Of a DNA stretch of 64,000 nucleotides, positions 47,301 to 60,723 are shown in pieces (positions within the stretch are counted from its first letter, which is position 1; each line of letters begins with the position of its first letter). The notes below the pieces were generated by a model. The model saw only the letters and a list, made by a program, of their open reading frames with translations. It made no database searches and was not told the DNA's origin. Source of the stretch: Lepidurus packardi (lineage: Eukaryota; Arthropoda; Branchiopoda; Notostraca; Triopsidae); contig JAKZAN010000001.1 of NCBI GenBank assembly GCA_023053545.1, positions 2,624,565 to 2,688,564 of the forward strand, in the 5' to 3' direction. The position numbers and the translations under genes were made by a program.

Positions 47301-50300
47301 CGGAGATCGGAAAACATTAGCCGGAAGTGCTCTTGTTCCAACTGGGAAATGATTTCGTCAAACATTTGGATTTTTGGCAGAATTTTCCTCATGAAATGGT
47401 TCTTCATGCTGTGGAGGGATCCACCAGGACAAATCTAATTAAGTCACTAAAATAATGCATCAAAATCCGGGCACTAAAAAGTGAACGTTACGTTTGCTGC
47501 CACCATTTCCTTCCATAGTTTATCGCCCGTCACTCGCCCATACGCATTGTTATCTTTTATGAATTTCACGATTGACGTGCGTTCAGCATTCCCGAAGTGG
47601 GCCAGTCTCCCACTTCGGTGCTTGGGCTCCCTGACGGAAACAGCCACTACGGCTTCGAGCACTTCGACATTTGGATTGTATATTTCTGAATCGTAAGAGG
47701 ACTTATATAATCACGTAAACGAAAAGCGACCCAAAATCAAAACCTAGTTTTCTATATATATATATATATATATATAGAGGTAGAGGCAGAAGTTTCACGA
47801 TTGATCGATAGGTTTCCTAAAAAAAGAAATACGTTTAAGGTAGGACAGTGTTTGAAATTACGCGGAGATCGGAAAACCTTAGCCGGAAGTGCTCTTGTTC
47901 CAACTGGGAAATGATTTCGTCAAACATTTGGATTTTTGGCAGAATTTTCCTCATGAAATGGTTCTTCATGCTGTGGAGGGATCCACCAGGACAAATCTAA
48001 TAAAGTTACTAAAATAATGCATCAAAATCCGGGCACTAAAAAGTGAACGTTACGTTTGCTGCCACCATTTCCTTCCATAGTTTATCGCCCGTCACTCGCC
48101 CATACGCATTGTTATCTTTTAGGAATTTCACGATTGACGTGCGTTCAGCATTCCCGAAGTGGACCAGTCTCCCACTTCGGTGCTTGGGCTCCGTGACGGA
48201 AACAGCCACTACGGCTTCGAGCACTTCGACATTTGGATTGTATATTTCTGAATCGTAAGAGGACTTATATAATCACGTAAACGAAAAGCGACCCAAAATC
48301 AAAACCTAGTTTTCTATATATATACAGAGGTAGAGGCAGAAGTTTCACGATTGATCGATAGGTTTCCTAAAAAAAGAAATACGTTTAAGGTAGGACAGTG
48401 TTTGAAATTACGCGGAGATCGGAAAACCTTAGCCGGAAGTGCTCTTGTTCCAACTGGGAAATGATTTCGTCAAACATTTGGATTTTTGTCAGAATTTTCC
48501 TCATGAAATGGTTCTTCATGCTGTGGAGGGATCCACCAGGACAAATCTAATAAAGTCACTAAAATAATGCATCAAAATCCGGGCACTAAAAAGTGAACGT
48601 TACGTTTGCTGCCACCATTTCCTTCCATAGTTTATCGCCCGTCACTCGCCCATACGCATTGTTTTCTTTTATCAATTTCACGATTGACGTGCGTTCAGCA
48701 TTCCCGAAGTGGGCCAGTCTCCCACTTCGGTGCTTGGGCTCCGTGACGGAAACAGCCACTACGGCTTCGAGCACTTCGACATTTGGATTGTATATTTCTG
48801 AATCGTAAGAGGACTTATATAATCACGTAAACGAAAAGCGACCCAAAATCAAAACCTAGTTTTCTATATATATATATAGAGGCAGGAGAGGCAGAAGTTT
48901 CACGATTGATCGATAGGTTTCCTAAAAAAAGAAGTACGTTTAAGGTAGGACAGTGTTTGAAATTACGCGGAGATCGGAAAACATTAGCCGGAAGTGCTCT
49001 TGTTCCAACTGGGAAATGATTTCGTCAAACATTTGGATTTTTGGCAGAATTTTCCTCATGAAATGGTTCTTCATGCTGTGGAGGGATCCACCAGGACAAA
49101 TCTAATAAAGTCACTAAAATAATGCATCAAAATCCGGGCACTAAAAAGTGAACGTTACGTTTGCTGCCACCATTTCCTTCCATAGTTTATCGCCCGTCAC
49201 TCGCCCATACGCATTGTTATCTTTTATGAATTTCACGATTGACGTGCGTTCAGCATTCCCGAAGTGGGCCAGTCTCCCACTTCGGTGCTTGGGCTCCGTG
49301 ACGGAAACAGCCACTACGGCTTCGAGCACTTCGACATTTGGATTGTATATTTCTGAATCGTAAGAGGACTTATATAATCACGTAAACGAAAAGCGACCCA
49401 AAATCAAAACCTAGTTTTCTATATATATATATATAGAGGCAGGAGAGGCAGAAGTTTCACGATTGATCGATAGGTTTCCTAAAAAAAGAAATACGTTTAA
49501 GGTAGGACAGTGTTTGAAATTACGCGGAGATCGAAAAACATTAGCCGGAAGTGCTCTTGTTCCAACTGGGAAATGATTTCGTCAAACATTTGGATTTTTG
49601 GCAGAATTTTCCTCATGAAATGGTTCTTCATGCTGTGGAGGGATCCACCAGGACAAATCTAATAAAGTCACTAAAATAATGCATCAAAATCCGGGCACTA
49701 AAAAGTGAACGTTACGTTTGCTGCCACCATTTCCTTCCATAGTTTATCGCCCGTCACTCGCCCATACGCATTGTTATCTTTTATGAATTTCACGATTGAC
49801 GTGCGTTCAGCATTCCCGAAGTGGGCCAGTCTCCCACTTCGGTGCTTGGGCTCCGTGACGGAAACAGCCACTACGGCTTCGAGCACTTCGACATTTGGAT
49901 TGTATATTTCTGAATCGTAAGAGGACTTATATAATCACGTAAACGAAAAGCGACTCAAAATCAAAACCTAGTTTTCTATATATATATATAGAGAGGCAGG
50001 AGAGGCAGAAGTTTCACGATTGATCGATAGGTTTCCTAAAAAAAGAAGTACGTTTAAGGTAGGACAGTGTTTGAAATTACGCGGAGATCGGAAAACATTA
50101 GCCGGAAGTGCTCTTGTTCCAACTGGGAAATGATTTCGTCAAACATTTGGATTTTTGGCAGAATTTTCCTCATGAAATGGTTCTTCATGCTGTGGAGGGA
50201 TCCACCAGGACAAATCTAATAAAGTCACTAAAATAATGCATCAAAATCCGGGCACTAAAAAGTGAACGTTACGTTTGCTGCCACCATTTCCTTCCATAGT

Positions 50301-53300
50301 TTATCGCCCGTCACTCGCCCATACGCATTGTTATCTTTTATGAATTTCACGATTGACGTGCGTTCAGCATTCCCGAAGTGGGCCAGTCTCCCACTTCGGT
50401 GCTTGGGCTCCGTGACGGAAACAGCCACTACGGCTTCGAGCACTTCGACATTTGGATTGTATATTTCTGAATCGTAAGAGGACTTATATAATCACGTAAA
50501 CGAAAAGCGACCCAAAATCAAAACCTAGTTTTCTATATATATATATAGAGGCAGGAGAGGCAGAAGTTTCACGATTGATCGATAGGTTTCCTAAAAAAAG
50601 AAGTACGTTTAAGGTAGGACAGTGTTTGAAATTACGCGGAGATCGGAAAACATTAGCCGGAAGTGCTCTTGTTCCAACTGGGAAATGATTTCGTCAAACA
50701 TTTGGATTTTTGGCAGAATTTTCCTCATGAAATGGTTCTTCATGCTGTGGAGGGATCCACCAGGACAAATCTAATAAAGTCACTAAAATAATGCATCAAA
50801 ATCCGGGCACTAAAAAGTGAACGTTACGTTTGCTGCCACCATTTCCTTCCATAGTTTATCGCCCGTCACTCGCCCATACGCATTGTTATCTTTTAGGAAT
50901 TTCACGATTGACGTGCGTTCAGCATTCCCGAAGTGGGCCAGTCTCCCACTTCGGTGCTTGGGCTCCGTGACGGAAACAGCCACTACGGCTTCGAGCACTT
51001 CGACATTTGGATTGTATATTTCTGAATCGTAAGAGGACTTATATAATCACGTAAACGAAAAGCGACCCAAAATCAAAACCTAGTTTTCTATATATATATA
51101 TAGAGGCAGGAGAGGCAGAAGTTTCACGATTGATCGATAGGTTTCCTAAAAAGAGAAGTACGTTTAAGGTAGGACAGTGTTTGAAATTACGCGGAGATCG
51201 GAAAACATTAGCCGGAAGTGCTCTTGTTCCAACTGGGAAATGATTTCGTCAAACATTTGGATTTTTGGCAGAATTTTCCTCATGAAATGGTTCTTCATGC
51301 TGTGGAGGGATCCACCAGGACAAATCTAATAAAGTCACTAAAATAATGCATCAAAATCCGGGCACTAAAAAGTGAACGTTACGTTTGCTGCCACCATTTC
51401 CTTCCATAGTTTATCGCCCGTCACTCGCCCATACGCATTGTTATCTTTTAGGAATTTCACGATTGACGTGCGTTCAGCATTCCCGAAGTGGGCCAGTCTC
51501 CCACTTCGGTGCTTGGGCTCCGTGACGGAAACAGCCACTACGGCTTCGAGCACTTCGACATTTGGATTGTATATTTCTGAATCGTAAGAGGACTTATATA
51601 ATCACGTAAACGAAAAGCGACCCAAAATCAAAACCTAGTTTTCTATATATATACAGAGGTAGAGGCAGAAGTTTCACGATTGATCGATAGGTTTCCTAAA
51701 AAAAGAAATACGTTTAAGGTAGGACAGTGTTTGAAATTACGCGGAGATCGGAAAACCTTAGCCGGAAGTGCTCTTGTTCCAACTGGGAAATGATTTCGTC
51801 AAACATTTGGATTTTTGTCAGAATTTTCCTCATGAAATGGTTCTTCATGCTGTGGAGGGATCCACCAGGACAAATCTAATAAAGTCACTAAAATAATGCA
51901 TCAAAATCCGGGCACTAAAAAGTGAACGTTACGTTTGCTGCCACCATTTCCTTCCATAGTTTATCGCCCGTCACTCGCCCATACGCATTGTTTTCTTTTA
52001 TCAATTTCACGATTGACGTGCGTTCAGCATTCCCGAAGTGGGCCAGTCTCCCACTTCGGTGCTTGGGCTCCGTGACGGAAACAGCCACTACGGCTTCGAG
52101 CACTTCGACATTTGGATTGTATATTTCTGAATCGTAAGAGGACTTATATAATCACGTAAACGAAAAGCGACCCAAAATCAAAACCTAGTTTTCTATATAT
52201 ATATATAGAGGCAGGAGAGGCAGAAGTTTCACGATTGATCGATAGGTTTCCTAAAAAAAGAAGTACGTTTAAGGTAGGACAGTGTTTGAAATTACGCGGA
52301 GATCGGAAAACATTAGCCGGAAGTGCTCTTGTTCCAACTGGGAAATGATTTCGTCAAACATTTGGATTTTTGGCAGAATTTTCCTCATGAAATGGTTCTT
52401 CATGCTGTGGAGGGATCCACCAGGACAAATCTAATAAAGTCACTAAAATAATGCATCAAAATCCGGGCACTAAAAAGTGAACGTTACGTTTGCTGCCACC
52501 ATTTCCTTCCATAGTTTATCGCCCGTCACTCGCCCATACGCATTGTTATCTTTTATGAATTTCACGATTGACGTGCGTTCAGCATTCCCGAAGTGGGCCA
52601 GTCTCCCACTTCGGTGCTTGGGCTCCGTGACGGAAACAGCCACTACGGCTTCGAGCACTTCGACATTTGGATTGTATATTTCTGAATCGTAAGAGGACTT
52701 ATATAATCACGTAAACGAAAAGCGACCCAAAATCAAAACCTAGTTTTCTATATATATATATATAGAGGCAGGAGAGGCAGAAGTTTCACGATTGATCGAT
52801 AGGTTTCCTAAAAAAAGAAATACGTTTAAGGTAGGACAGTGTTTGAAATTACGCGGAGATCGAAAAACATTAGCCGGAAGTGCTCTTGTTCCAACTGGGA
52901 AATGATTTCGTCAAACATTTGGATTTTTGGCAGAATTTTCCTCATGAAATGGTTCTTCATGCTGTGGAGGGATCCACCAGGACAAATCTAATAAAGTCAC
53001 TAAAATAATGCATCAAAATCCGGGCACTAAAAAGTGAACGTTACGTTTGCTGCCACCATTTCCTTCCATAGTTTATCGCCCGTCACTCGCCCATACGCAT
53101 TGTTATCTTTTATGAATTTCACGATTGACGTGCGTTCAGCATTCCCGAAGTGGGCCAGTCTCCCACTTCGGTGCTTGGGCTCCGTGACGGAAACAGCCAC
53201 TACGGCTTCGAGCACTTCGACATTTGGATTGTATATTTCTGAATCGTAAGAGGACTTATATAATCACGTAAACGAAAAGCGACTCAAAATCAAAACCTAG

Positions 53301-56300
53301 TTTTCTATATATATATATAGAGAGGCAGGAGAGGCAGAAGTTTCACGATTGATCGATAGGTTTCCTAAAAAAAGAAGTACGTTTAAGGTAGGACAGTGTT
53401 TGAAATTACGCGGAGATCGGAAAACATTAGCCGGAAGTGCTCTTGTTCCAACTGGGAAATGATTTCGTCAAACATTTGGATTTTTGGCAGAATTTTCCTC
53501 ATGAAATGGTTCTTCATGCTGTGGAGGGATCCACCAGGACAAATCTAATAAAGTCACTAAAATAATGCATCAAAATCCGGGCACTAAAAAGTGAACGTTA
53601 CGTTTGCTGCCACCATTTCCTTCCATAGTTTATCGCCCGTCACTCGCCCATACGCATTGTTATCTTTTATGAATTTCACGATTGACGTGCGTTCAGCATT
53701 CCCGAAGTGGGCCAGTCTCCCACTTCGGTGCTTGGGCTCCGTGACGGAAACAGCCACTACGGCTTCGAGCACTTCGACATTTGGATTGTATATTTCTGAA
53801 TCGTAAGAGGACTTATATAATCACGTAAACGAAAAGCGACCCAAAATCAAAACCTAGTTTTCTATATATATATATAGAGGCAGGAGAGGCAGAAGTTTCA
53901 CGATTGATCGATAGGTTTCCTAAAAAAAGAAGTACGTTTAAGGTAGGACAGTGTTTGAAATTACGCGGAGATCGGAAAACATTAGCCGGAAGTGCTCTTG
54001 TTCCAACTGGGAAATGATTTCGTCAAACATTTGGATTTTTGGCAGAATTTTCCTCATGAAATGGTTCTTCATGCTGTGGAGGGATCCACCAGGACAAATC
54101 TAATAAAGTCACTAAAATAATGCATCAAAATCCGGGCACTAAAAAGTGAACGTTACGTTTGCTGCCACCATTTCCTTCCATAGTTTATCGCCCGTCACTC
54201 GCCCATACGCATTGTTATCTTTTAGGAATTTCACGATTGACGTGCGTTCAGCATTCCCGAAGTGGGCCAGTCTCCCACTTCGGTGCTTGGGCTCCGTGAC
54301 GGAAACAGCCACTACGGCTTCGAGCACTTCGACATTTGGATTGTATATTTCTGAATCGTAAGAGGACTTATATAATCACGTAAACGAAAAGCGACCCAAA
54401 ATCAAAACCTAGTTTTCTATATATATATATAGAGGCAGGAGAGGCAGAAGTTTCACGATTGATCGATAGGTTTCCTAAAAAGAGAAGTACGTTTAAGGTA
54501 GGACAGTGTTTGAAATTACGCGGAGATCGGAAAACATTAGCCGGAAGTGCTCTTGTTCCAACTGGGAAATGATTTCGTCAAACATTTGGATTTTTGGCAG
54601 AATTTTCCTCATGAAATGGTTCTTCATGCTGTGGAGGGATCCACCAGGACAAATCTAATAAAGTTACTAAAATAATGCATCAAAATCCGGGCACTAAAAA
54701 GTGAACGTTACGTTTGCTGCCACCATTTCCTTCCATAGTTTATCGCCCGTCACTCGCCCATACGCATTGTTATCTTTTAGGAATTTCACGATTGACGTGC
54801 GTTCAGCATTCCCGAAGTGGACCAGTCTCCCACTTCGGTGCTTGGGCTCCGTGACGGAAACAGCCACTACGGCTTCGAGCACTTCGACATTTGGATTGTA
54901 TATTTCTGAATCGTAAGAGGACTTATATAATCACGTAAACGAAAAGCGACCCAAAATCAAAACCTAGTTTTCTATATATATATATAGAGGCAGGAGAGGC
55001 AGAAGTTTCACGATTGATCGATAGGTTTCCTAAAAAAAGAAGTACGTTTAAGGTAGGACAGTGTTTGAAATTACGCGGAGATCGGAAAACATTAGCCGGA
55101 AGTGCTCTTGTTCCAACTGGGAAATGATTTCGTCAAACATTTGGATTTTTGGCAGAATTTTCCTCATGAAATGGTTCTTCATGCTGTGGAGGGATCCACC
55201 AGGACAAATCTAATAAAGTCACTAAAATAATGCATCAAAATCCGGGCACTAAAAAGTGAACGTTACGTTTGCTGCCACCATTTCCTTCCATAGTTTATCG
55301 CCCGTCACTCGCCCATACGCATTGTTATCTTTTATGAATTTCACGATTGACGTGCGTTCAGCATTCCCGAAGTGGGCCAGTCTCCCACTTCGGTGCTTGG
55401 GCTCCGTGACGGAAACAGCCACTACGGCTTCGAGCACTTCGACATTTGGATTGTATATTTCTGAATCGTAAGAGGACTTATATAATCACGTAAACGAAAA
55501 GCGACTCAAAATCAAAACCTAGTTTTCTATATATATATATAGAGGCAGGAGAGGCAGAAGTTTCACGATTGATCGATAGGTTTCCTAAAAAGAGAAGTAC
55601 GTTTAAGGTAGGACAGTGTTTGAAATTACGCGGAGATCGGAAAACATTAGCCGGAAGTGCTCTTGTTCCAACTGGGAAATGATTTCGTCAAACATTTGGA
55701 TTTTTGGCAGAATTTTCCTCATGAAATGGTTCTTCATGCTGTGGAGGGATCCACCAGGACAAATCTAATAAAGTTACTAAAATAATGCATCAAAATCCGG
55801 GCACTAAAAAGTGAACGTTACGTTTGCTGCCACCATTTCCTTCCATAGTTTATCGCCCGTCACTCGCCCATACGCATTGTTATCTTTTAGGAATTTCACG
55901 ATTGACGTGCGTTCAGCATTCCCGAAGTGGACCAGTCTCCCACTTCGGTGCTTGGGCTCCGTGACGGAAACAGCCACTACGGCTTCGAGCACTTCGACAT
56001 TTGGATTGTATATTTCTGAATCGTAAGAGGACTTATATAATCACGTAAACGAAAAGCGACCCAAAATCAAAACCTAGTTTTCTATATATATATATAGAGG
56101 CAGGAGAGGCAGAAGTTTCACGATTGATCGATAGGTTTCCTAAAAAAAGAAGTACGTTTAAGGTAGGACAGTGTTTGAAATTACGCGGAGATCGGAAAAC
56201 ATTAGCCGGAAGTGCTCTTGTTCCAACTGGGAAATGATTTCGTCAAACATTTGGATTTTTGGCAGAATTTTCCTCATGAAATGGTTCTTCATGCTGTGGA

Positions 56301-59300
56301 GGGATCCACCAGGACAAATCTAATAAAGTCACTAAAATAATGCATCAAAATCCGGGCACTAAAAAGTGAACGTTACGTTTGCTGCCACCATTTCCTTCCA
56401 TAGTTTATCGCCCGTCACTCGCCCATACGCATTGTTATCTTTTATGAATTTCACGATTGACGTGCGTTCAGCATTCCCGAAGTGGGCCAGTCTCCCACTT
56501 CGGTGCTTGGGCTCCGTGACGGAAACAGCCACTACGGCTTCGAGCACTTCGACATTTGGATTGTATATTTCTGAATCGTAAGAGGACTTATATAATCACG
56601 TAAACGAAAAGCGACTCAAAATCAAAACCTAGTTTTCTATATATATATATAGAGGTAGAGGCAGAAGTTTCACGATTGATCGATAGGTTTCCTAAAAAAA
56701 AGAAATACGTTTAAGGTAGGACAGTGTTTGAAATTACGCGGAGATCGGAAAACATTAGCCGGAAGTGCTCTTGTTCCAACTGGGAAATGATTTCGTCAAA
56801 CATTTGGATTTTTGGCAGAATTTTCCTCATGAAATGGTTCTTCATGCTGTGGAGGGATCCACCAGGACAAATCTAATAAAGTCACTAAAATAATGCATAA
56901 AAATCCGGGCACTAAAAAGTGAACGTTACGTTTGCTGCCACCATTTCCTTCCATAGTTTATCGCCCGTCACTCGCCCATACGCATTGTTATCTTTTATGA
57001 ATTTCACGATTGACGTGCGTTCAGCATTCCCGAAGTGGGCCAGTCTCCCACTTCGGTGCTTGGGCTCCGTGACGGAAACAGCCACTACGGCTTCGAGCAC
57101 TTCGACATTTGGATTGTATATTTCTGAATCGTAAGAGGACTTATATAATCACGTAAACGAAAAGCGACTCAAAATCAAAACCTAGTTTTCTATATATATA
57201 TATATAGAGGCAGGAGAGGCAGAAGTTTCACGATTGATCGATAGGTTTCCTAAAAAGAGAAGTACGTTTAAGGTAGGACAGTGTTTGAAATTACGCGGAG
57301 ATCGGAAAACATTAGCCGGAAGTGCTCTTGTTCCAACTGGGAAATGATTTCGTCAAACATTTGGATTTTTGGCAGAATTTTCCTCATGAAATGGTTCTTC
57401 ATGCTGTGGAGGGATCCACCAGGACAAATCTAATAAAGTTACTAAAATAATGCATCAAAATCCGGGCACTAAAAAGTGAACGTTACGTTTGCTGCCACCA
57501 TTTCCTTCCATAGTTTATCGCCCGTCACTCGCCCATACGCATTGTTATCTTTTAGGAATTTCACGATTGACGTGCGTTCAGCATTCCCGAAGTGGACCAG
57601 TCTCCCACTTCGGTGCTTGGGCTCCGTGACGGAAACAGCCACTACGGCTTCGAGCACTTCGACATTTGGATTGTATATTTCTGAATCGTAAGAGGACTTA
57701 TATAATCACGTAAACGAAAAGCGACTCAAAATCAAAACCTAGTTTTCTATATATATATATATATAGAGGCAGGAGAGGCAGAAGTTTCACGATTGATCGA
57801 TAGGTTTCCTAAAAAAAGAAGTACGTTTAAGGTAGGACAGTGTTTGAAATTACGCGGAGATCGGAAAACATTAGCCGGAAGTGCTCTTGTTCCAACTGGG
57901 AAATGATTTCGTCAAACATTTGGATTTTTGGCAGAATTTTCCTCATGAAATGGTTCTTCATGCTGTGGAGGGATCCACCAGGACAAATCTAATAAAGTCA
58001 CTAAAATAATGCATCAAAATCCGGGCACTAAAAAGTGAACGTTACGTTTGCTGCCACCATTTCCTTCCATAGTTTATCGCCCGTCACTCGCCCATACGCA
58101 TTGTTATCTTTTATGAATTTCACGATTGACGTGCGTTTGGCATTCCCAAAGTGGCCCAGTTTCCCACTTCGGTGCTTGCGCTCCGTGACGGAAACAGCCA
58201 CTACGGCTTCGAGCACTTCGACATTTGGATTGTATATTTCTGAATCGTAAGAGGACTTATATAATCACGTAAACGAAAAGCGACCCAAAATCAAAACCTA
58301 GTTTTCTATATATATAGAGGCAGAGGCAGAAGTTTCACGATTGGTCGATAGGTTTCCTAAAAAAGGAAATACGTTTAAGGTAGGACAGTGTTTGAAATTA
58401 CGCGGAGATCGGAAAACCTTAGCCGGAAGTGCTCTTGTTCCAACTGGGAAATGATTCGTCAAACATTTGGATTTTTGGCAGAATTTTCCTCATGAAATGG
58501 TTCTTCATGCTGTGGAGGGATCCACCAGGACAAATCTAATAAAGTCACTAAAATAATGCATCAAAATCCGGGCACTAAAAAGTGAACGTTACGTTTGCTG
58601 CCACCATTTCCTTCCATAGTTTATCGCCCGTCACTCGCCCATACGCATTGTTATCTTTTATGAATTTCACGATTGACGTGCGTTCAGCATTCCCGAAGTG
58701 GCCCAGTTTCCCACTTCGGTGCATGGGCTCCGTGACGGAAACAGCCACTACGGCTTCGAGCACTTCGACATTTGGATTGTATATTTCTGAATCGTAAGAG
58801 GACTTACATAATCACGTAAACGAAAAGCGACCCAAAATCAAAACCTAGTTTTCTATATATATATATATATAGAGGCAGAGGCAGAAGTTTCACGATTGAT
58901 CGATAGGTTTCCTAAAAAAAGAAATACGTTTAAGGTAGGACAGTGTTTGAAATTACGCGGAGATCGGAAAACCTTAGCCGGAAGTGCTCTTGTTCCAACT
59001 GGGAAATGATTCGTCAAACATTTGGATTTTTGGCAGAATTTTCCTCATGAAATGGTTCTTCATGCTGTGGAGGGATCCACCAGGACAAATCTAATAAAGT
59101 CACTAAAATAGTGCATCAAAATCCGGGCACTAAAAAGTGAACGTTACGTTTGCTGCCACCATTTCCTTCCATAGTTTATCGCCCGTCACTCGCCCATACG
59201 CATTGTTATCTTTTATGAATTTCACGATTGACGTGCGTTCACCATTCCCGAAGTGGCCCAGTTTCCCACTTCGGTGCTTGGGCTCCGTGACGGAAACAGC

Positions 59301-60159
59301 CACTACGGCTTCGAGCACTTCGACATTTGGATTGTATATTTCTGAATCGTAAGAGGACTTACATAATCACGTAAACGAAAAGCGACCCAAAATCAAAACC
59401 TAGTTTTATATATATATATATAGAGGCAGAGGCAGAAGTTTCACGATTGATCGATAGGTTTCCTAAAAAAAGAAATACGTTTAAGGTAGGACAGTGTTTG
59501 AAATTACGCGGAGATCGGAAAACCTTAGCCGGAAGTGCTCTTGTTCCAACTGGGAAATGATTCGTCAAACATTTGGATTTTTGGCAGAATTTTCCTCATG
59601 AAATGGTTCTTCATGCTGTGGAGGGATCCACCAGGACAAATCTAATAAAGTCACTAAAATAATGCATCAAAATCCGGGCACTAAAAAGTGAACGTTACGT
59701 TTGCTGCCACCATTTCCTTCCATAGTTTATCGCCCGTCACTCGCCCATACGCATTGTTATCTTTTATGAATTTCACGATTGACGTGCGTTCACCATTCCC
59801 GAAGTGGCCCAGTTTCCCACTTCGGTGCTTGGGCTCCGTGACGGAAACAGCCACTACGGCTTCGAGCACTTCGACATTTGGATTGTATATTTCTGAATCG
59901 TAAGAGGACTTACATAATCACGTAAACGAAAAGCGACCCAAAATCAAAACCTAGTTTTCTATATATATATAGAGGCAGAGGCAGAAGTTTCACGATTGAT
60001 CGATAGGTTTCCTAAAAAAAGAAATACGTTTAAGGTAGGACAGTGTTTGAAATTACGCGGAGATCGGAAAACCTTAGCCGGAAGTGCTCTTGTTCCAACT
60101 GGGAAATGATTTCGTCAAACATTTTTATTTTTGGCAGAATTTTCCTCATGAAATGGTTC
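44388..60159 (-). repeat. Rap1-Myb tandem array, right block (28 complete exon copies plus one partial)
   Basis: Main-exon cores (minus strand, left coordinates) lie at 44700, 45257, 45812, 46369, 46924, 47474, 48036, 48586, 49141, 49698, 50255, 50810, 51365, 51915, 52470, 53027, 53584, 54139, 54694, 55249, 55804, 56359, 56912, 57469, 58028, 58575, 59130 and 59681. The period is 547-562 bp. Variant types (LVHF, FLKD, LIKEN, VREP) recur in order, showing higher-order structure; for example the six units from 48,586 match the six from 51,915 (offset 3,329 bp). The last four units (58,028 onward) form a divergent group with KLGHFG. The block is cut at 60,159 by the BEL/Pao insertion, so the true right end is not seen. 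Confidence 0.97.
48967..49368 (-). CDS. Representative array unit: two-exon Rap1 (TERF2IP)-type Myb domain
   Basis: Exon A (49,368-49,159, 70 codons) follows an acceptor-like TTATATAAG and encodes SSYDSEIYNPNVEVLEAVV, then ERTSIVKFIKDNNAYGRVTG and DKLWKEMVAAN. A 57-bp intron (49,102-49,158) has GT and AG ends. Exon B (49,101-48,967, 45 codons) encodes ICPGGSLHSMKNHFMRKILP then KIQMFDEIISQLEQEHFRL and ends at a GTAATT donor. Both exons are phase 0. The pattern I.K.I..N...GRVTG..LWKEM......S..SMK.HF.RKI matches the Rap1-type Myb domain (Myb_DNA-bind_2), as in the family's GN.LWK.ME...T.HSWQS.K. The third Myb tryptophan is replaced by Leu (SLHSMK). The Rap1 assignment is by eye; another Myb/SANT family remains possible. 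An uninterrupted gene around it is not visible, so coding status is unproven. Confidence 0.6.
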
Positions 60160-60469
60160 TGTTGTAATTCTTAGAAGTATGTCCTTAACGACCTTGTTTA
60201 TATTACTAAGAAGACCTTGTTTGCTGTTGACCCTGTCCCCTTTGCTATAACGTTAGCTTCCTCATTCCCTATTACCTTGACCCTAACCTTAGCTTCCTCA
60301 TTCCCTATTACCTTGACCCTAACCTTAGCTTCCTCGTTCCTTAACCTTAGCTCATTATATCCAGTGATATAAAAAGGGTTGGTGTTTGGTAGTAAGGTGT
60401 GATTTCAGTTGGAAACGTAGCGGTGACAAGTTACTGTCAATACAGTGTTAGTCAGAAGAAATCGCCACA
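60160..60469 (+). repeat. 5' LTR of the right-hand BEL/Pao element
   Basis: 310 bp, TGTTG...CCACA. It contains a 36-bp tandem repeat (60,253-60,288 and 60,289-60,324, plus a partial third to 60,346) built on TTAGCTTCCTCATTCCC and ACCTTGACCCTAACC, and a TATA box TATAAAAA at 60,368-60,375. It ends just before a BEL leader motif. Confidence 0.85.
60368..60375 (+). promoter_or_regulatory. TATA box of the BEL/Pao LTR
   Basis: TATAAAAAGGG about 95 bases before the LTR end; correctly placed to start the genomic transcript. Confidence 0.55.
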
Positions 60470-60492
60470 TTTTTTGGTCCTCCGGGCCGGAT
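60470..60492 (+). promoter_or_regulatory. Primer-binding region of the BEL/Pao element
   Basis: TTTTTTGGTCCTCCGGGCC, the TTTGGTCCTCCGGGCCGGAT-type start seen in many arthropod BEL/Pao leaders, directly after the LTR. Confidence 0.7.
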
Positions 60493-60723
60493 CCTCGACC
60501 TTTTGCATCTACAATCCCAGCTTGGATCCGTTGTCAACGGCCTGTTCTCGCACGGTCTACCATCCTCGATCGGTTCTGCACCCTACACGGTTAATTCGCT
60601 TGGCAAATTCTGCGACAATTGCGTCCCTCTTCTCCCTATTTGGTTGCCCAAGTTAATAACTTCGATCAGCATTACCGATAAGTATCTCCCCTTTTCATTG
60701 CAGTTACACTCTCCACTTCCGTC

